Positions 1-6,867 of a stretch of 21,071 nt of DNA are shown here, one piece after another (within the stretch, counting starts at the first letter, position 1; every line of letters starts with the position of its first letter). A model generated the notes under the pieces. It saw only the letters and a program-made list of their open reading frames with translations, had not been told where the DNA came from and did not search any database. The stretch is from a virus. Location: the IMG/VR virus record IMGVR_UViG_3300050821_003885, positions 1 to 21,071 of that record; one strand, 5' to 3'. A program made the translations under genes and the position numbers.

Positions 1-87
1 TATGCAGTAACGTCAATAAAAGCGCGTTTTCCCTGTTCGCAACATATCGTCCCTGATCAGAGCACACGCACTAGAGCGCACAGCGCG

Positions 88-157
88 CACAGCTCAGCGC
101 GACGCACAGCGACACACAGCGCACACATGTGTAATCGCATCAGCACAGCTCAGCGCG
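88..157. repeat. 14-bp direct repeat in a CA/GC-rich tract
   Basis: CACAGCTCAGCGCG occurs at 88-101 and again at 144-157, 56 bp apart. It sits inside a tract (about 60-185) built from CACA, CAGCGC and CTCAGCG words. The function is unknown. The tract may be a degenerate short-period repeat. Confidence 0.6.
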
Positions 158-555
158 CTACACACACACGCTCAGCGACGCTCAGCTAATCAAGATCAAA
201 CCGCTAGACACACTCATCAATTCTGAGGGACTTTTTCAGGTTCCGCTTGTGAATGTATGCACTCCCTATTATCAAGATCATTCGCAATCTGAGAGGGTTT
301 GCTGCATTCCGTGTCTAATAGGTGTCACATCAGCGTAATTACACACGCGCTACTCACACGCGCGTCATTCACAGCCCCGAAACACACTGCTGTGATCACA
401 CACGTGTGATTCGCAGCGCGCCCGCTGCTTATCGAACAGTCGTTCGACACGCTGCTATCTCTGCATGCGACGCAGCAACTGCACACAGCGCACTACGTGC
501 ACACCACGCACCCCCAGCCCTCGCACCTATTGATTGCGCGACAGCAACAGTTCCC

Positions 556-705
556 GTGCGCATGCGCAAACGATCTGTTGCGCACACGCAAGTAACGTCC
601 GTTGCGCTTGCGCAACGACCTCTTGCGCTTGCGCAACTAATATCTGGTGCGCTTGCGCAATCAAACTCTTGCTCTTGCGCAACTAATTGCGTGCGCATGC
701 GCAAC
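556..705. repeat. Iteron-like array, seven 15-bp boxes
   Basis: Seven copies of a near-palindromic box, consensus TTGCGCTTGCGCAAC, start at 556, 578, 602, 623, 647, 669 and 691. Spacings are 22, 24, 21, 24, 22 and 22 bp, close to two helical turns, so all boxes face roughly the same side of the DNA. The copies at 602 and 623 are identical; the first and last have the fully palindromic core TGCGCATGCGCA. Phased boxes of this kind are typical of replication iterons or cooperative operator arrays. No initiator gene is visible in the window, so the role is inferred. Confidence 0.8.
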
Positions 706-716
706 AGTGCCCCAGT

Positions 717-743
717 GCTAGCTGACGGCTAGCGCCAGCTAGC
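717..743. repeat. Inverted repeat after the iteron array
   Basis: GCTAGCTG (717-724) and CAGCTAGC (736-743) are perfect 8-bp arms around an 11-nt loop that itself contains GCTAGC. It begins 11 bp after the last iteron-like box. It could be a protein-binding dyad or a cruciform. There is no U-tract, so it is not an obvious terminator. Confidence 0.5.
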
Positions 744-823
744 GATCCAGCTATCAGCCCTGATCAGCGCACAGCTAACCCCCTGACCTGCAAGAACCCA
801 GTTCTCGTGCGTAAATCAAGATC

Positions 824-1213
824 AGCAAACACCTAAACCCGCTGCTCACACACCCAGCAAACACACACGACCTGCATATATAGCCATCGATGCATGGGTT
901 TGCTGACGCTAGCAAACAAACTGAGCTGCAAGAACCCTGTTCTCACCCCGTTTGCTAACACAGCAAACAAGACGCGACCTGCATAAACCCTGTTAGCTAT
1001 ACGCAGCAAACATATCCGACCTGCATAAACCCGTACATCTAGATGCGTTGCTGGCTCAGCAAACTATGCGACGTGCACAAACCCTGTTCGGCTATGCTTT
1101 GCTCACCCAGCAAACGATATGCGAGCTGCGCAAATGCTCATTAGCTGATGTCAGCAAACTATGCTGAACTGCGGAAACCCCACACCAATGCACGTTTGCT
1201 CACTCCAGCAAAC
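824..1213. repeat. Tandem ~50-bp units: dyad plus GACCTGCATAAACCCTG box
   Basis: AGCAAAC occurs at 824, 856, 911, 962, 1005, 1058, 1109, 1153 and 1207; the last seven are 43-54 bp apart. Most are preceded by a full or partial GTTTGCT arm 5-6 bp upstream, making a dyad; the clearest pairs are 898/911, 950/962 and 1194/1207. Each of the middle units continues, after about 5 bp, into a second box with consensus CGACCTGCATAAACCCTG (973-990 and 1016 onward are near-perfect; 923, 1068, 1121 and 1163 are degenerate). The region therefore holds a compound unit repeated about six times. Drift between units suggests selection on the boxes only. Confidence 0.75.
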
Positions 1214-1218
1214 TCTCT

Positions 1219-1305
1219 GAACAGGGTGAATGCAGTTTTGATCTTGATTGCTGAAACGACGCAATGTCTTGAACAGGGCGGATGCAACCCTGCTAGCAGT
1301 TTGCT
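1219..1305. repeat. Inverted-orientation copies of the ~50-bp unit
   Basis: GAACAGGG followed by GATGCA or GAATGCAG (1219-1235 and 1271-1286) is the reverse complement of the ACCCTGTT and CTGCAT parts of the unit to the left. Each copy is followed by a GTTTGCT-like box (1246-1252 and 1299-1305). The two copies are 52 bp apart, keeping the same period but reversed polarity, so the array flips direction near 1216. Confidence 0.6.
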
Positions 1306-1350
1306 GAAAATTGCAACCCTCTGACCTGCAACGATGCAAATCACCCTCGT

Positions 1351-1904
1351 GTTTGCTGATATGGCAAACCCCGCACGCGCTCGCAGCAAACTCACACCCA
1401 TGTATTTCCCCAGCTCAGCCCCAAAGTTTGCTGGCCGATCCCCCGAAATAGCCCTGTTCAGGCCGCGTAACCCCAGATCTCGCGCTAGCTAATGCTTGCA
1501 ATTGCAATCACTGCAGCTCAGGGCAGTACGTAGCTCGTCTATGCAGTGCTCGCTGCGATGCTAGCAAACATTTGCTGAATGCATAATCCCTGATGGGGGG
1601 GTGTTTTCATTTCATCCAGCAAACTTTTTGCGGGACTGCTAGGCACCTCATCTTTTAGCGCGACCCCGCAAGCCGCGATAATGTTGCTAGAACCGTCGGA
1701 TCCAAGCATTACAGCCCTTTGACCTGCATAAACCCTCGTATCTGGCCCTGGCGGGAGTTTGCTGGTCCGATTTTCCGGATCCTTCCTGGGTTTTTCTTGA
1801 GCAAACCCGACAAATGTGGTGAGCTGCGCGTTTGCCGCATTCAGCAAAGATCAAGATCGGCTGCTTCAGTACGCTTCAATTTTTGTAGCACTGGAAAGTT
1901 TGCT
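1351..1904. repeat. Scattered GTTTGCT/AGCAAAC boxes
   Basis: Further copies of the dyad half-sites lie at 1351-1357 with GGCAAAC at 1363-1369, and at 1385-1391, 1425-1431, 1563-1569, 1618-1624, 1757-1763, 1800-1806 and 1898-1904. GACCTGCA-type boxes recur at 1323 and 1720. Spacing is irregular here, so this looks like a decayed extension of the array to the left. Confidence 0.55.
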
Positions 1905-2166
1905 GGGGGTTCATTTCAGCCTTGTTATCACAATGTACCACATGAGCGCTCGCCAGCGCGTCTTGACCCATTCTTTTGGATTGTTGCAGAACTCGCGCCA
2001 GCATGATTGTTCGTTCATCAGAGCGTCGATTGGATGAAATCCATCGTATCAGGTATCGAGTTGTGCACATGCTGTGTATAACCGTGCTACATTTCTGGGA
2101 GAGCTGAATATTGACGCGTGCATATATTAGTGGACCTGCATGTATGGATAGGGAGCCCGTGTTGAA

Positions 2167-2451
2167 ATGTCGTCGCCGTCGTTTTCTGAAGTCCTGAATC
2201 AAGAACTGAATCGGAACGCCAGACACGGCGGGGGATTCAAATGCGCGACGTGCACATGGTACGAGACGCTTGATTCTGATGCGCAAGCAGGGTTTGATGC
2301 TGTGGCGCAAACAGGCAACCCGGGCTACATTATGGCGCTTTATCGTGCGGCTGCGCAGTTCGGTTTCGCGGGGAGTAAGAGTGCTTTCAAAGGGCATATG
2401 AAGATGGCCCGGGATCCTTTGACGTCTCATCATCATCACGGGATGTGTTGA
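2167..2451 (+). CDS. Small CxxC / probable helix-turn-helix protein
   Basis: A 94-residue protein and the first gene after the repeat region. A GGGAG at 2150-2154 is a rather distant ribosome site. Residues 6-16 read FSEVLNQELNR. A CATC motif (residues 36-39) suggests a half zinc ribbon. The C-terminal part, with YIMALYRAAAQFGF then GSKSAFKGHMK, resembles a helix-turn-helix as in small actinophage DNA-binding proteins. The tail is His-rich and ends GMC. The gene stops one base before the metallophosphoesterase gene, so the two are very probably co-transcribed. The function is not known; a DNA-binding partner of the downstream enzyme is a possibility (inference). Confidence 0.75.
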   Translation: MSSPSFSEVLNQELNRNARHGGGFKCATCTWYETLDSDAQAGFDAVAQTGNPGYIMALYRAAAQFGFAGSKSAFKGHMKMARDPLTSHHHHGMC

Positions 2452-2452
2452 T

Positions 2453-3676
2453 ATGGATTTCCTTGAGGCGTTGAATAACGAGTTGCAGCGCGGCCCTAGT
2501 GTTGTCGAGTCTGCGTATCAGCCGTCGATCGCGTTTGAGGGTCGTATCGCAACAATCGAAACAGGGACTGTGTTTCAGGAGCCTGATCAGCCTCCTGAGT
2601 ATGCGGAGTTGCTGCGTAAGTTTGGTCGCGATCCTGAGCAGTTCAGGATTGTGGACATCATGTATGAGAAGCATTGGCAGGTTCCGTACAGGCCGTATGT
2701 GCGGAATGATGATGGGTCGCCGATTTTCGATGAGAAGGGGCGTCCGCTTCTTGAAGAGCAGACATTCAGGTGGGCGGCGTCGTATAAACTTCGGTGTGAG
2801 GAAATTGAGGGGTCTCCCCTTCCCGCGTTTGAGCAGATCGTCCGAAATGCGCGTGTCGAGCGAAGATCAGGCACAGGGTCGTACTGGTTCGTTTTCCAGG
2901 CTTCTGACACTCAGCTGGGGAAGCGTTCACGTGACGGTTCGCTGGAGGAAATCCTCAGCCGGTACGTCGACAGCGTTGATAAGGCGAAATCAGAACTGGC
3001 TTTGATGCGCCGTACGCACGGGGTTGCTGGTGTGCAGATTTCGATGCCTGGGGACTGTATCGAGGGTGCGGTCAGTCAAAAGGGTAAGAACATGGGGTTT
3101 CTTACGACGCTGACCACGCCCGAGCAAGTGACGGTTCTTGAACGGATGATGTTGTACACGGTGGAGCAGTTCGCGCCGTTGGGTGAGCAGATCATGCTCA
3201 CGGTGGTGAACGGTAATCATGATCAGTCGCAGCGGCAGATCAACACGTACCCGGGTGATGGTTGGGCGACGCAAGCCGCGACGGCGGTGGATATGGCGTT
3301 GAAGATGAACCCGTTGCAGTACAGCCATGTGGCGGTGGCGATCCCTGATGAATGGTCGGGCAGTATGACGATCCCTGTCGGGGACACGGTGGTGTGTGTG
3401 GTGCACGGCCATCAGTGGCAGCGGCACACGAACGTCATGCAATGGCTCGCGAACCAGGCGGTTCACAACCAGCCGCCCGGTGCGTGTCAGGTTTTGCAGC
3501 ACGGGCATTATCACACGTGGCGCACCGAAGCGCACAAGACGAAGACGATCGTGTGTTCAAGTACATACGATTGCGGATCTGACCACTATCGTGAGAAGCG
3601 TGGCCCTGACGCCAAGCGCGGCGGGTTGATTTATTTGATGCAGAACGGTGAAGTTTCTCGGATTTCTCTCGTGTGA
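2453..3676 (+). CDS. Mre11-like metallophosphoesterase
   Basis: A 407-residue protein with the calcineurin-type metallophosphoesterase signature in its C-terminal two thirds: SDTQLGK (151-157), GD (200-201), GNHD (254-257), HGH (318-320) and HGHYH (350-354). These supply the usual two-metal ligands; the first motif reads D-x-Q instead of D-x-H, which I recall as common in actinophage members. Phage relatives are often annotated as Mre11-type nucleases. Residues 1-145 form a separate N-terminal region and open with FLEALNNELQR, resembling the start of the gene upstream. The ribosome site is weak, consistent with translational coupling across the one-base gap. The likely role is DNA end processing or repair; the substrate is not provable here. 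Confidence 0.9.
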   Translation: MDFLEALNNELQRGPSVVESAYQPSIAFEGRIATIETGTVFQEPDQPPEYAELLRKFGRDPEQFRIVDIMYEKHWQVPYRPYVRNDDGSPIFDEKGRPLLEEQTFRWAASYKLRCEEIEGSPLPAFEQIVRNARVERRSGTGSYWFVFQASDTQLGKRSRDGSLEEILSRYVDSVDKAKSELALMRRTHGVAGVQISMPGDCIEGAVSQKGKNMGFLTTLTTPEQVTVLERMMLYTVEQFAPLGEQIMLTVVNGNHDQSQRQINTYPGDGWATQAATAVDMALKMNPLQYSHVAVAIPDEWSGSMTIPVGDTVVCVVHGHQWQRHTNVMQWLANQAVHNQPPGACQVLQHGHYHTWRTEAHKTKTIVCSSTYDCGSDHYREKRGPDAKRGGLIYLMQNGEVSRISLV

Positions 3677-3684
3677 AGGAGTAG

Positions 3685-4899
3685 ATGATGGTTGCTGCAC
3701 TGTCGACGCTGACCGCAGCGTCGGGATGGACCGCGCCGGCGGCGAGTGGCGTGTTCACGCTTGTGAGTAACACCAGCTACGCGAAGACCCAGACAACGAC
3801 GGGGTATTCGTTTACGGGGTCGAGTTTGCTGGGCCAGTTCACCCCAGCGGGTGGCGGGTCGGCTAGTTTGTTGGCGGTTGCGTTGCGTCCTGTTGCGTCG
3901 TCGAATGCGAACGAGTTCGGGTTTGAGATTCAGAACGGGAAGATCTTCCTGTATGTGGTGAGCAACGGTGTGTGGAAGTTGGGTGTTGAGACTACATACA
4001 GCCCGACGGCGCACGCATGGGTTCGTCTTCGCGAATCTAACGGCGTCGGGTTCCTTGATGTCGCCCCCGACGGGTTGACGTGGACGAATTTGAGTAGCCT
4101 CTCGTACGGTGCGTTGAATGTGACTGATGTGACGACTGTGCTGTACGCGTACCAGGCGACAGGGGCGTCTGTCGCGACGATCGCATCGCTGAACACTCCG
4201 CCGACCCCGCCGCCCCCTGCAGGGCAGTCGGTAACGGAGTATTCTGACTTGACTCTGGTGTTCCTTGATCACACGTCGATCGCCCCTGCGGAGCATCTAC
4301 CAGAGTTCCAGACGGTGTCGACGCCAGTCGGACCTGGGTTCGCGTTCTCCATCTCAGACACCACAGATGTAACTCCCTGGGATTCGGGGATGAAGTGTGT
4401 ACTGGCGAAGATGGTGAACGACAAAGACCCTGTGGTGATGAATACGACGCAGACATGGAATTTCTACGTGTATCTACCCACCCAGGAGATCGTGACCAGC
4501 TGGAACGGTGGGGTTTTGTGGGAATTTCACACCCCGGGTAATTCAAGCGGTAACAACATTTGCCTCGACAACACCGGCCGGGGGCCGACTAATCCGTCGT
4601 TCCGTTTCGTGCACGAGGGGAGTGGTACGTTCACGTGGGTTCCGTTGACGTTCAACACGTATCATCACTTCACGATCACCGTTCGTTGGTCGACGGGAAG
4701 CGACGGGTTCTATCAAGCGTCAATGGATGGTGTTGAGTATCAGAACTTCACCGGTGCGACCGTGTTCGCATCAGATGCGTCTGGTAGCGACGACACCCCG
4801 TTTTTGCAGTTCGGTTTCTACGCAGACATCGGTGCGTCGAACGGTGTGGCTTCTGTCGGAACTAACCAAGTGACAATCTCAGGCATCACCGTCGCTTGA
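3685..4899 (+). CDS. Beta-rich lectin/lyase-like virion protein
   Basis: A 404-residue protein preceded by GAAGGAG (3675-3681). ATG at 3685 or 3688 could start it; 3688 has the better spacing. Two beta-rich domains are separated by a proline-rich linker (TPPTPPPPAG, residues about 171-180). The N-terminal domain has a concanavalin-A-like look. The C-terminal domain, with the pattern WNFYVYLP, GGVLWEFHTPG, FRFVHEG and a late FLQFGFYAD, resembles the jelly-roll fold of heparin-lyase-type polysaccharide lyases. There is no signal peptide. A virion surface or tail protein that binds or cuts envelope glycans is likely; catalytic residues cannot be assigned. Its place upstream of the terminase is unusual for a tail gene. 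Confidence 0.7.
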   Translation: MMVAALSTLTAASGWTAPAASGVFTLVSNTSYAKTQTTTGYSFTGSSLLGQFTPAGGGSASLLAVALRPVASSNANEFGFEIQNGKIFLYVVSNGVWKLGVETTYSPTAHAWVRLRESNGVGFLDVAPDGLTWTNLSSLSYGALNVTDVTTVLYAYQATGASVATIASLNTPPTPPPPAGQSVTEYSDLTLVFLDHTSIAPAEHLPEFQTVSTPVGPGFAFSISDTTDVTPWDSGMKCVLAKMVNDKDPVVMNTTQTWNFYVYLPTQEIVTSWNGGVLWEFHTPGNSSGNNICLDNTGRGPTNPSFRFVHEGSGTFTWVPLTFNTYHHFTITVRWSTGSDGFYQASMDGVEYQNFTGATVFASDASGSDDTPFLQFGFYADIGASNGVASVGTNQVTISGITVA

Positions 4900-4902
4900 C
4901 TG

Positions 4903-4998
4903 TCACTCTTCGCTTCTGCCGAATATCTTTTCAGCGATCCACCCGAGGATTATCGCGTACCAAGGGAAAAGTCTTGCGCACCAACGGTATTCGTTCAC
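4903..4998 (-). CDS. 31-residue membrane-active small protein
   Basis: A GTG-start frame on the minus strand, with a stop codon three codons upstream of the GTG, so the start is well bounded. GAAGGA lies about 10 bp upstream. The product (MNEYRWCARLFPWYAIILGW, then IAEKIFGRSEE) has one hydrophobic segment and a charged tail, as in small membrane proteins. It follows the 57-residue gene in the same direction and ends 3 bp from the convergent end of the gene at 3685. The function is unknown. Confidence is limited by the short length. Confidence 0.5.
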   Translation of the reverse strand: MNEYRWCARLFPWYAIILGWIAEKIFGRSEE

Positions 4999-5017
4999 GT
5001 GGCTTCATTCCTTCGTG

Positions 5018-5191
5018 TCAGGTTGGGAAGTTTCCGTTCGCGTCTTGAACTGTCACGTACAAGCCGGTGACGCTTTCCAGGGCTGCTTGCACAGCCCAAG
5101 CCGTGGCTAGAGGGTAAGGACCCCATTTGCTGAGGCTCTGAACACCGGCTGGCTTCGGTGAGTGTACGTACCATTCTTCTGCTGCCATCAT
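5018..5191 (-). CDS. 57-residue minus-strand protein of unknown function
   Basis: The frame reads MMAAEEWYVHSPKPAGVQS and continues with WGPYPLATAWAVQAALESV to a stop at 5018-5020. The composition is that of a compact soluble protein, and no rightward gene competes for this strip. Two ATG codons (5191 and 5188) could start it. There is no ribosome site; instead a TATAGT hexamer lies 3-6 bp upstream on this strand, which fits leaderless translation from 5188. It heads a two-gene leftward unit with the 31-residue gene and is divergent from the gene at 5216. The family is not recognised. Confidence 0.65.
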   Translation of the reverse strand: MMAAEEWYVHSPKPAGVQSLSKWGPYPLATAWAVQAALESVTGLYVTVQDANGNFPT

Positions 5192-5194
5192 CGC

Positions 5195-5202
5195 ACTATA
5201 GT
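5195..5202. promoter_or_regulatory. Palindromic -10 element, possible divergent promoter
   Basis: ACTATAGT is its own reverse complement and so presents TATAGT on both strands. On the plus strand TATAGT (5197-5202) lies 13 bp before the GTG at 5216. On the minus strand it lies 6 bp before the ATG at 5188. Both distances would give leaderless or nearly leaderless mRNAs, common in actinobacteria. The -35 regions are weak (TTCTTC at 5174-5179 for the plus strand). Confidence 0.45.
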
Positions 5203-5215
5203 ACGCTTACACGTT

Positions 5216-5389
5216 GTGACTGAGCCTGTTCGTAAGTTGCTGCTGGTGTGGAGTTGGCCGTACATGATTCTTGAGACGGTTGAGGGTGAAGAGATCGCGC
5301 GAGTGCGCAGCACCGGGAGTGATGAAGTGTGGCGTTTCCTTGACAATCTGAATCACGGTGACACGCTCTCGTACAGGATTCGCGAATGA
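5216..5389 (+). CDS. 57-residue hypothetical protein
   Basis: Taken from the GTG at 5216 (MTEPVRKLLLVWSWPYMILE). An upstream GTG at 5162 would overlap the divergent gene and the promoter. The rest is a small mixed alpha/beta sequence (VEGEEIARVRSTGSDEVW, ending SYRIRE) with no recognised motif. It is the first gene of a long rightward train and overlaps the next by ATGA, so the two are translationally coupled. There is no ribosome site at the expected distance, in line with a nearly leaderless start. Confidence 0.65.
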   Translation: MTEPVRKLLLVWSWPYMILETVEGEEIARVRSTGSDEVWRFLDNLNHGDTLSYRIRE

Positions 5390-5679
5390 CTGATATTGAA
5401 GAGCTAGACACCCGCAAGGCGAAAGACTGGATTACAGCCCCCTGGTCTGATGAGCAGGTTGAGAACATCAACCGTTTTCAGAACGCGGGCGCGTTCCACC
5501 CGTTCACGTGTAATTGCCCGCATCCTGAGCGGAACTATAAACTGAAGGCGACGAACGAGGGTTTACGCTGCACCGACTGCGGATGGGATCAGCGTTGGGT
5601 GCACGTGTTCATGGCTGACGGGTCCGCGATGGCGAACTGGGAGGAAAGTATGAGCCGTCTAGGGTTGTGGCCGTTTTGA
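5386..5679 (+). CDS. 97-residue zinc-ribbon protein
   Basis: The ATG overlaps the previous stop (ATGA). The middle contains CNCPHPE (residues about 43-49) and, some 20 residues on, CTDCGW, a plausible zinc knuckle pair. The flanks are Trp-rich (WITAPWSDEQ, WDQRWVHVF, WEESMSRLGLWPF). It lacks a membrane segment or signal. Small zinc-ribbon proteins of this type are frequent in actinophage early and packaging regions; the function is unknown. Confidence 0.75.
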   Translation: MTDIEELDTRKAKDWITAPWSDEQVENINRFQNAGAFHPFTCNCPHPERNYKLKATNEGLRCTDCGWDQRWVHVFMADGSAMANWEESMSRLGLWPF

Positions 5680-5906
5680 CTCTTGTCGTTGAGATGAAGA
5701 TCGGGCGCACCGAAGTGGGCGAGTTGCGCATCATGCGAATGGAAGACGGAGCTACAGGGGCTAACACCTATGATTATGTTCTGAGGATGTTCGACACGCC
5801 TGATCAGAAAGGCAACCGTCATGCGGTCACAAAGATCGGGACTGTGACGCATAACTATGACGACGGCGCGTTGAAACTTGTGCAGCGTGTGATGGCGCTG
5901 CTGTGA
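5676..5906 (+). CDS. 76-residue hypothetical protein
   Basis: TTG at 5676 overlaps the previous TGA stop (TTGA) and is taken as the start; GTG at 5667 and ATG at 5694 are alternatives. The sequence (EMKIGRTEVGELRIMRMEDG, later YDYVLRMFDTPDQKGN and LVQRVMALL) looks like a small beta-rich fold with a C-terminal helix. No family is recognised. It sits directly upstream of the likely small terminase gene and shares its transcript. Confidence 0.65.
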   Translation: MTLVVEMKIGRTEVGELRIMRMEDGATGANTYDYVLRMFDTPDQKGNRHAVTKIGTVTHNYDDGALKLVQRVMALL

Positions 5907-5917
5907 AAGGATGAGAG

Positions 5918-6388
5918 ATGGTTCGCGAGGTGAAGCACGGCAAACGCACCACGTATGTGCGTGGCTGCCGGTGCGATCCGTGTAAAGAGGCGAACCGTAA
6001 GTACACAGAGGATTTGAGGGATCGTAAGCGCACGAATAAGCCTGTGCTCACTCCGCTTCGGAGTTTGAACCCTGAACCTGAACAGAAACAGGTGCAGGTT
6101 TACGACCCTGACGAACCGGGTCGTGTTGAGTCCGCGGTGCAGCTTGAAATCAATCTGCTCACGCAGAAGGTGCGCGAAACACTACCGGGGTTGATCGCGT
6201 CTGCGCTGGCTATGGCGAGGGATATCGACAATCCTGCGCTTGCGACGTCACACCCGAGTTCTCAACGTCAGCTGATGGCTGCGCTGTCGCAGTTGCACAA
6301 CGCATCTGTTGGACGCAAAGGGAAGCTTGCTGATGTGGCGCAGATGGCGAACCGCGGGGAGAAAACCCCCGCCGCCGCGGAGTCATAA
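5918..6388 (+). CDS. Probable terminase small subunit
   Basis: A 156-residue protein preceded by GAAAGGA. The N-terminus (HGKRTTYVRGCRCDPCKEA) is the HGT-x-x-Y-x-x-G-C-R-C-x-x-C module found in many actinophage proteins and may bind zinc. From about residue 70 the sequence is helical, with LPGLIASALAMARDIDNP, a threonine/serine-proline stretch and LMAALSQLHNAS, a pattern I associate with small terminase subunits of actinophages (DNA recognition before packaging). The large subunit lies 1.7 kb downstream, farther than usual, with tiny genes between. The assignment rests on recalled family resemblance, so it is moderately secure. Confidence 0.6.
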   Translation: MVREVKHGKRTTYVRGCRCDPCKEANRKYTEDLRDRKRTNKPVLTPLRSLNPEPEQKQVQVYDPDEPGRVESAVQLEINLLTQKVRETLPGLIASALAMARDIDNPALATSHPSSQRQLMAALSQLHNASVGRKGKLADVAQMANRGEKTPAAAES

Positions 6389-6412
6389 GTCACGAGCCTA
6401 GGGGAACCGATC

Positions 6413-6661
6413 ATGCCGTCAGCACCCCTACAACCGTTGCAGATGCCGTTTTTTGAGGCGCAGATCAGTCAAGTCACCGCCGAGGTGCAAGCCCTGGAGC
6501 GTACAACCGAGCAGGGTATGCGTGATCTTAGAGAAGTCACCGAGCGCGGAATGCGGGGGTTGCGTCGTGTCACTGTGACAATGGGTGTTGTCATGTCGAT
6601 ACTGCAAGTGTGCGTCATCTATGAGCTTCATGAATTGGTTCGAATCTTGGAGTGGATGTGA
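6413..6661 (+). CDS. Coiled-coil plus single membrane segment protein
   Basis: An 82-residue protein with AGGGGA at 6400-6405. Residues about 15-52 are a heptad-rich coiled coil with repeated short units (TTEQGMRDLREVTERGMRGL). A hydrophobic segment follows (VTMGVVMSILQVCVIYELHE, about residues 54-73) and then a short tail. The topology is that of a membrane-anchored coiled coil. It overlaps the next gene by 4 bases. The function is unknown. Confidence 0.7.
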   Translation: MPSAPLQPLQMPFFEAQISQVTAEVQALERTTEQGMRDLREVTERGMRGLRRVTVTMGVVMSILQVCVIYELHELVRILEWM

Positions 6662-6867
6662 GACTGTTCCGTACACGCAAGTACAAGGCGGGGTTTGAGA
6701 CCTGCCCTGAGTGCGTGTGGGACTACGACGGCTACGACAAGTACTACGTCGGCCGGGTCGGTGACGATGTGACGGTGTATGACTGTATGCGATGCAGGCG
6801 GCGGTGTGAGTATCGCAGCGACCCGAGTAACACCGGGCCGACGGCTCCTGTCTGGTTCTCAGAATGA
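6658..6867 (+). CDS. 69-residue zinc-ribbon protein
   Basis: GTG at 6658 overlaps the previous stop (GTGA) with TTGGAG 5 bp upstream; an in-frame GTG at 6652 is possible but less well placed. Two CxxC knuckles, CPEC (residues about 16-19) and CMRC (about 42-45) followed by RRRC, form a four-cysteine zinc ribbon around a Tyr/Asp-rich loop. The next gene starts within its stop codon. It is one of a series of coupled zinc-ribbon genes. The specific role is unknown. Confidence 0.75.
   Translation: MRLFRTRKYKAGFETCPECVWDYDGYDKYYVGRVGDDVTVYDCMRCRRRCEYRSDPSNTGPTAPVWFSE

Larger units (their letters stand above)
189..1858. repeat. Dispersed ATCAAGATC boxes
   Basis: The word ATCAAGATCA occurs at 189-198, 271-280 and 815-824, and inverted (TGATCTTGAT) at 1239-1248. 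A close relative, GATCAAGATC, lies at 1849-1858. Five copies of a 9-10-mer confined to the gene-free region suggest a protein-binding box. The binding protein is unknown. Confidence 0.55.
1..2166. other. 2.1-kb non-coding, repeat-rich region
   Basis: No reading frame here looks like a real protein: the longer open frames translate to low-complexity strings dictated by the repeats. The region is CA/GC-rich at the left (60-200) and holds several separate repeat families, listed individually. No tRNA-like cloverleaf was recognised. A TTGACG hexamer (2111-2116) and an AT-rich TATATT (2123-2128) lie just before the first gene, but their spacing to each other does not make a standard promoter. The last GACCTGCAT box (2133-2141) lies 25 bp upstream of the first gene's ATG. 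The size, repeat density and position before a rightward gene cluster suggest an origin, a partition site or a control region; that is inference. Confidence 0.75.

Noticed and set aside
322-732. 136-residue open frame over the iteron region
   Set aside because: Its translation is a low-complexity string imposed by the TGCGC boxes, and it has no convincing ribosome site. An equally long frame exists on the other strand, as expected for repeat DNA.
824-1213. CRISPR array
   Set aside because: The repeated elements are only 7-18 bp, degenerate and form dyads; no identical repeats of 25-40 bp alternate with unique spacers, and no cas gene is present.
1876-2439. 187-residue minus-strand frame
   Set aside because: It lies opposite the start of the first gene, is Arg/His-rich without motifs, and is a mirror of coding bias on the other strand.
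2990-3535. 181-residue minus-strand frame inside the metallophosphoesterase gene
   Set aside because: Arg/His/Leu-rich shadow of a gene with clear catalytic motifs on the plus strand.
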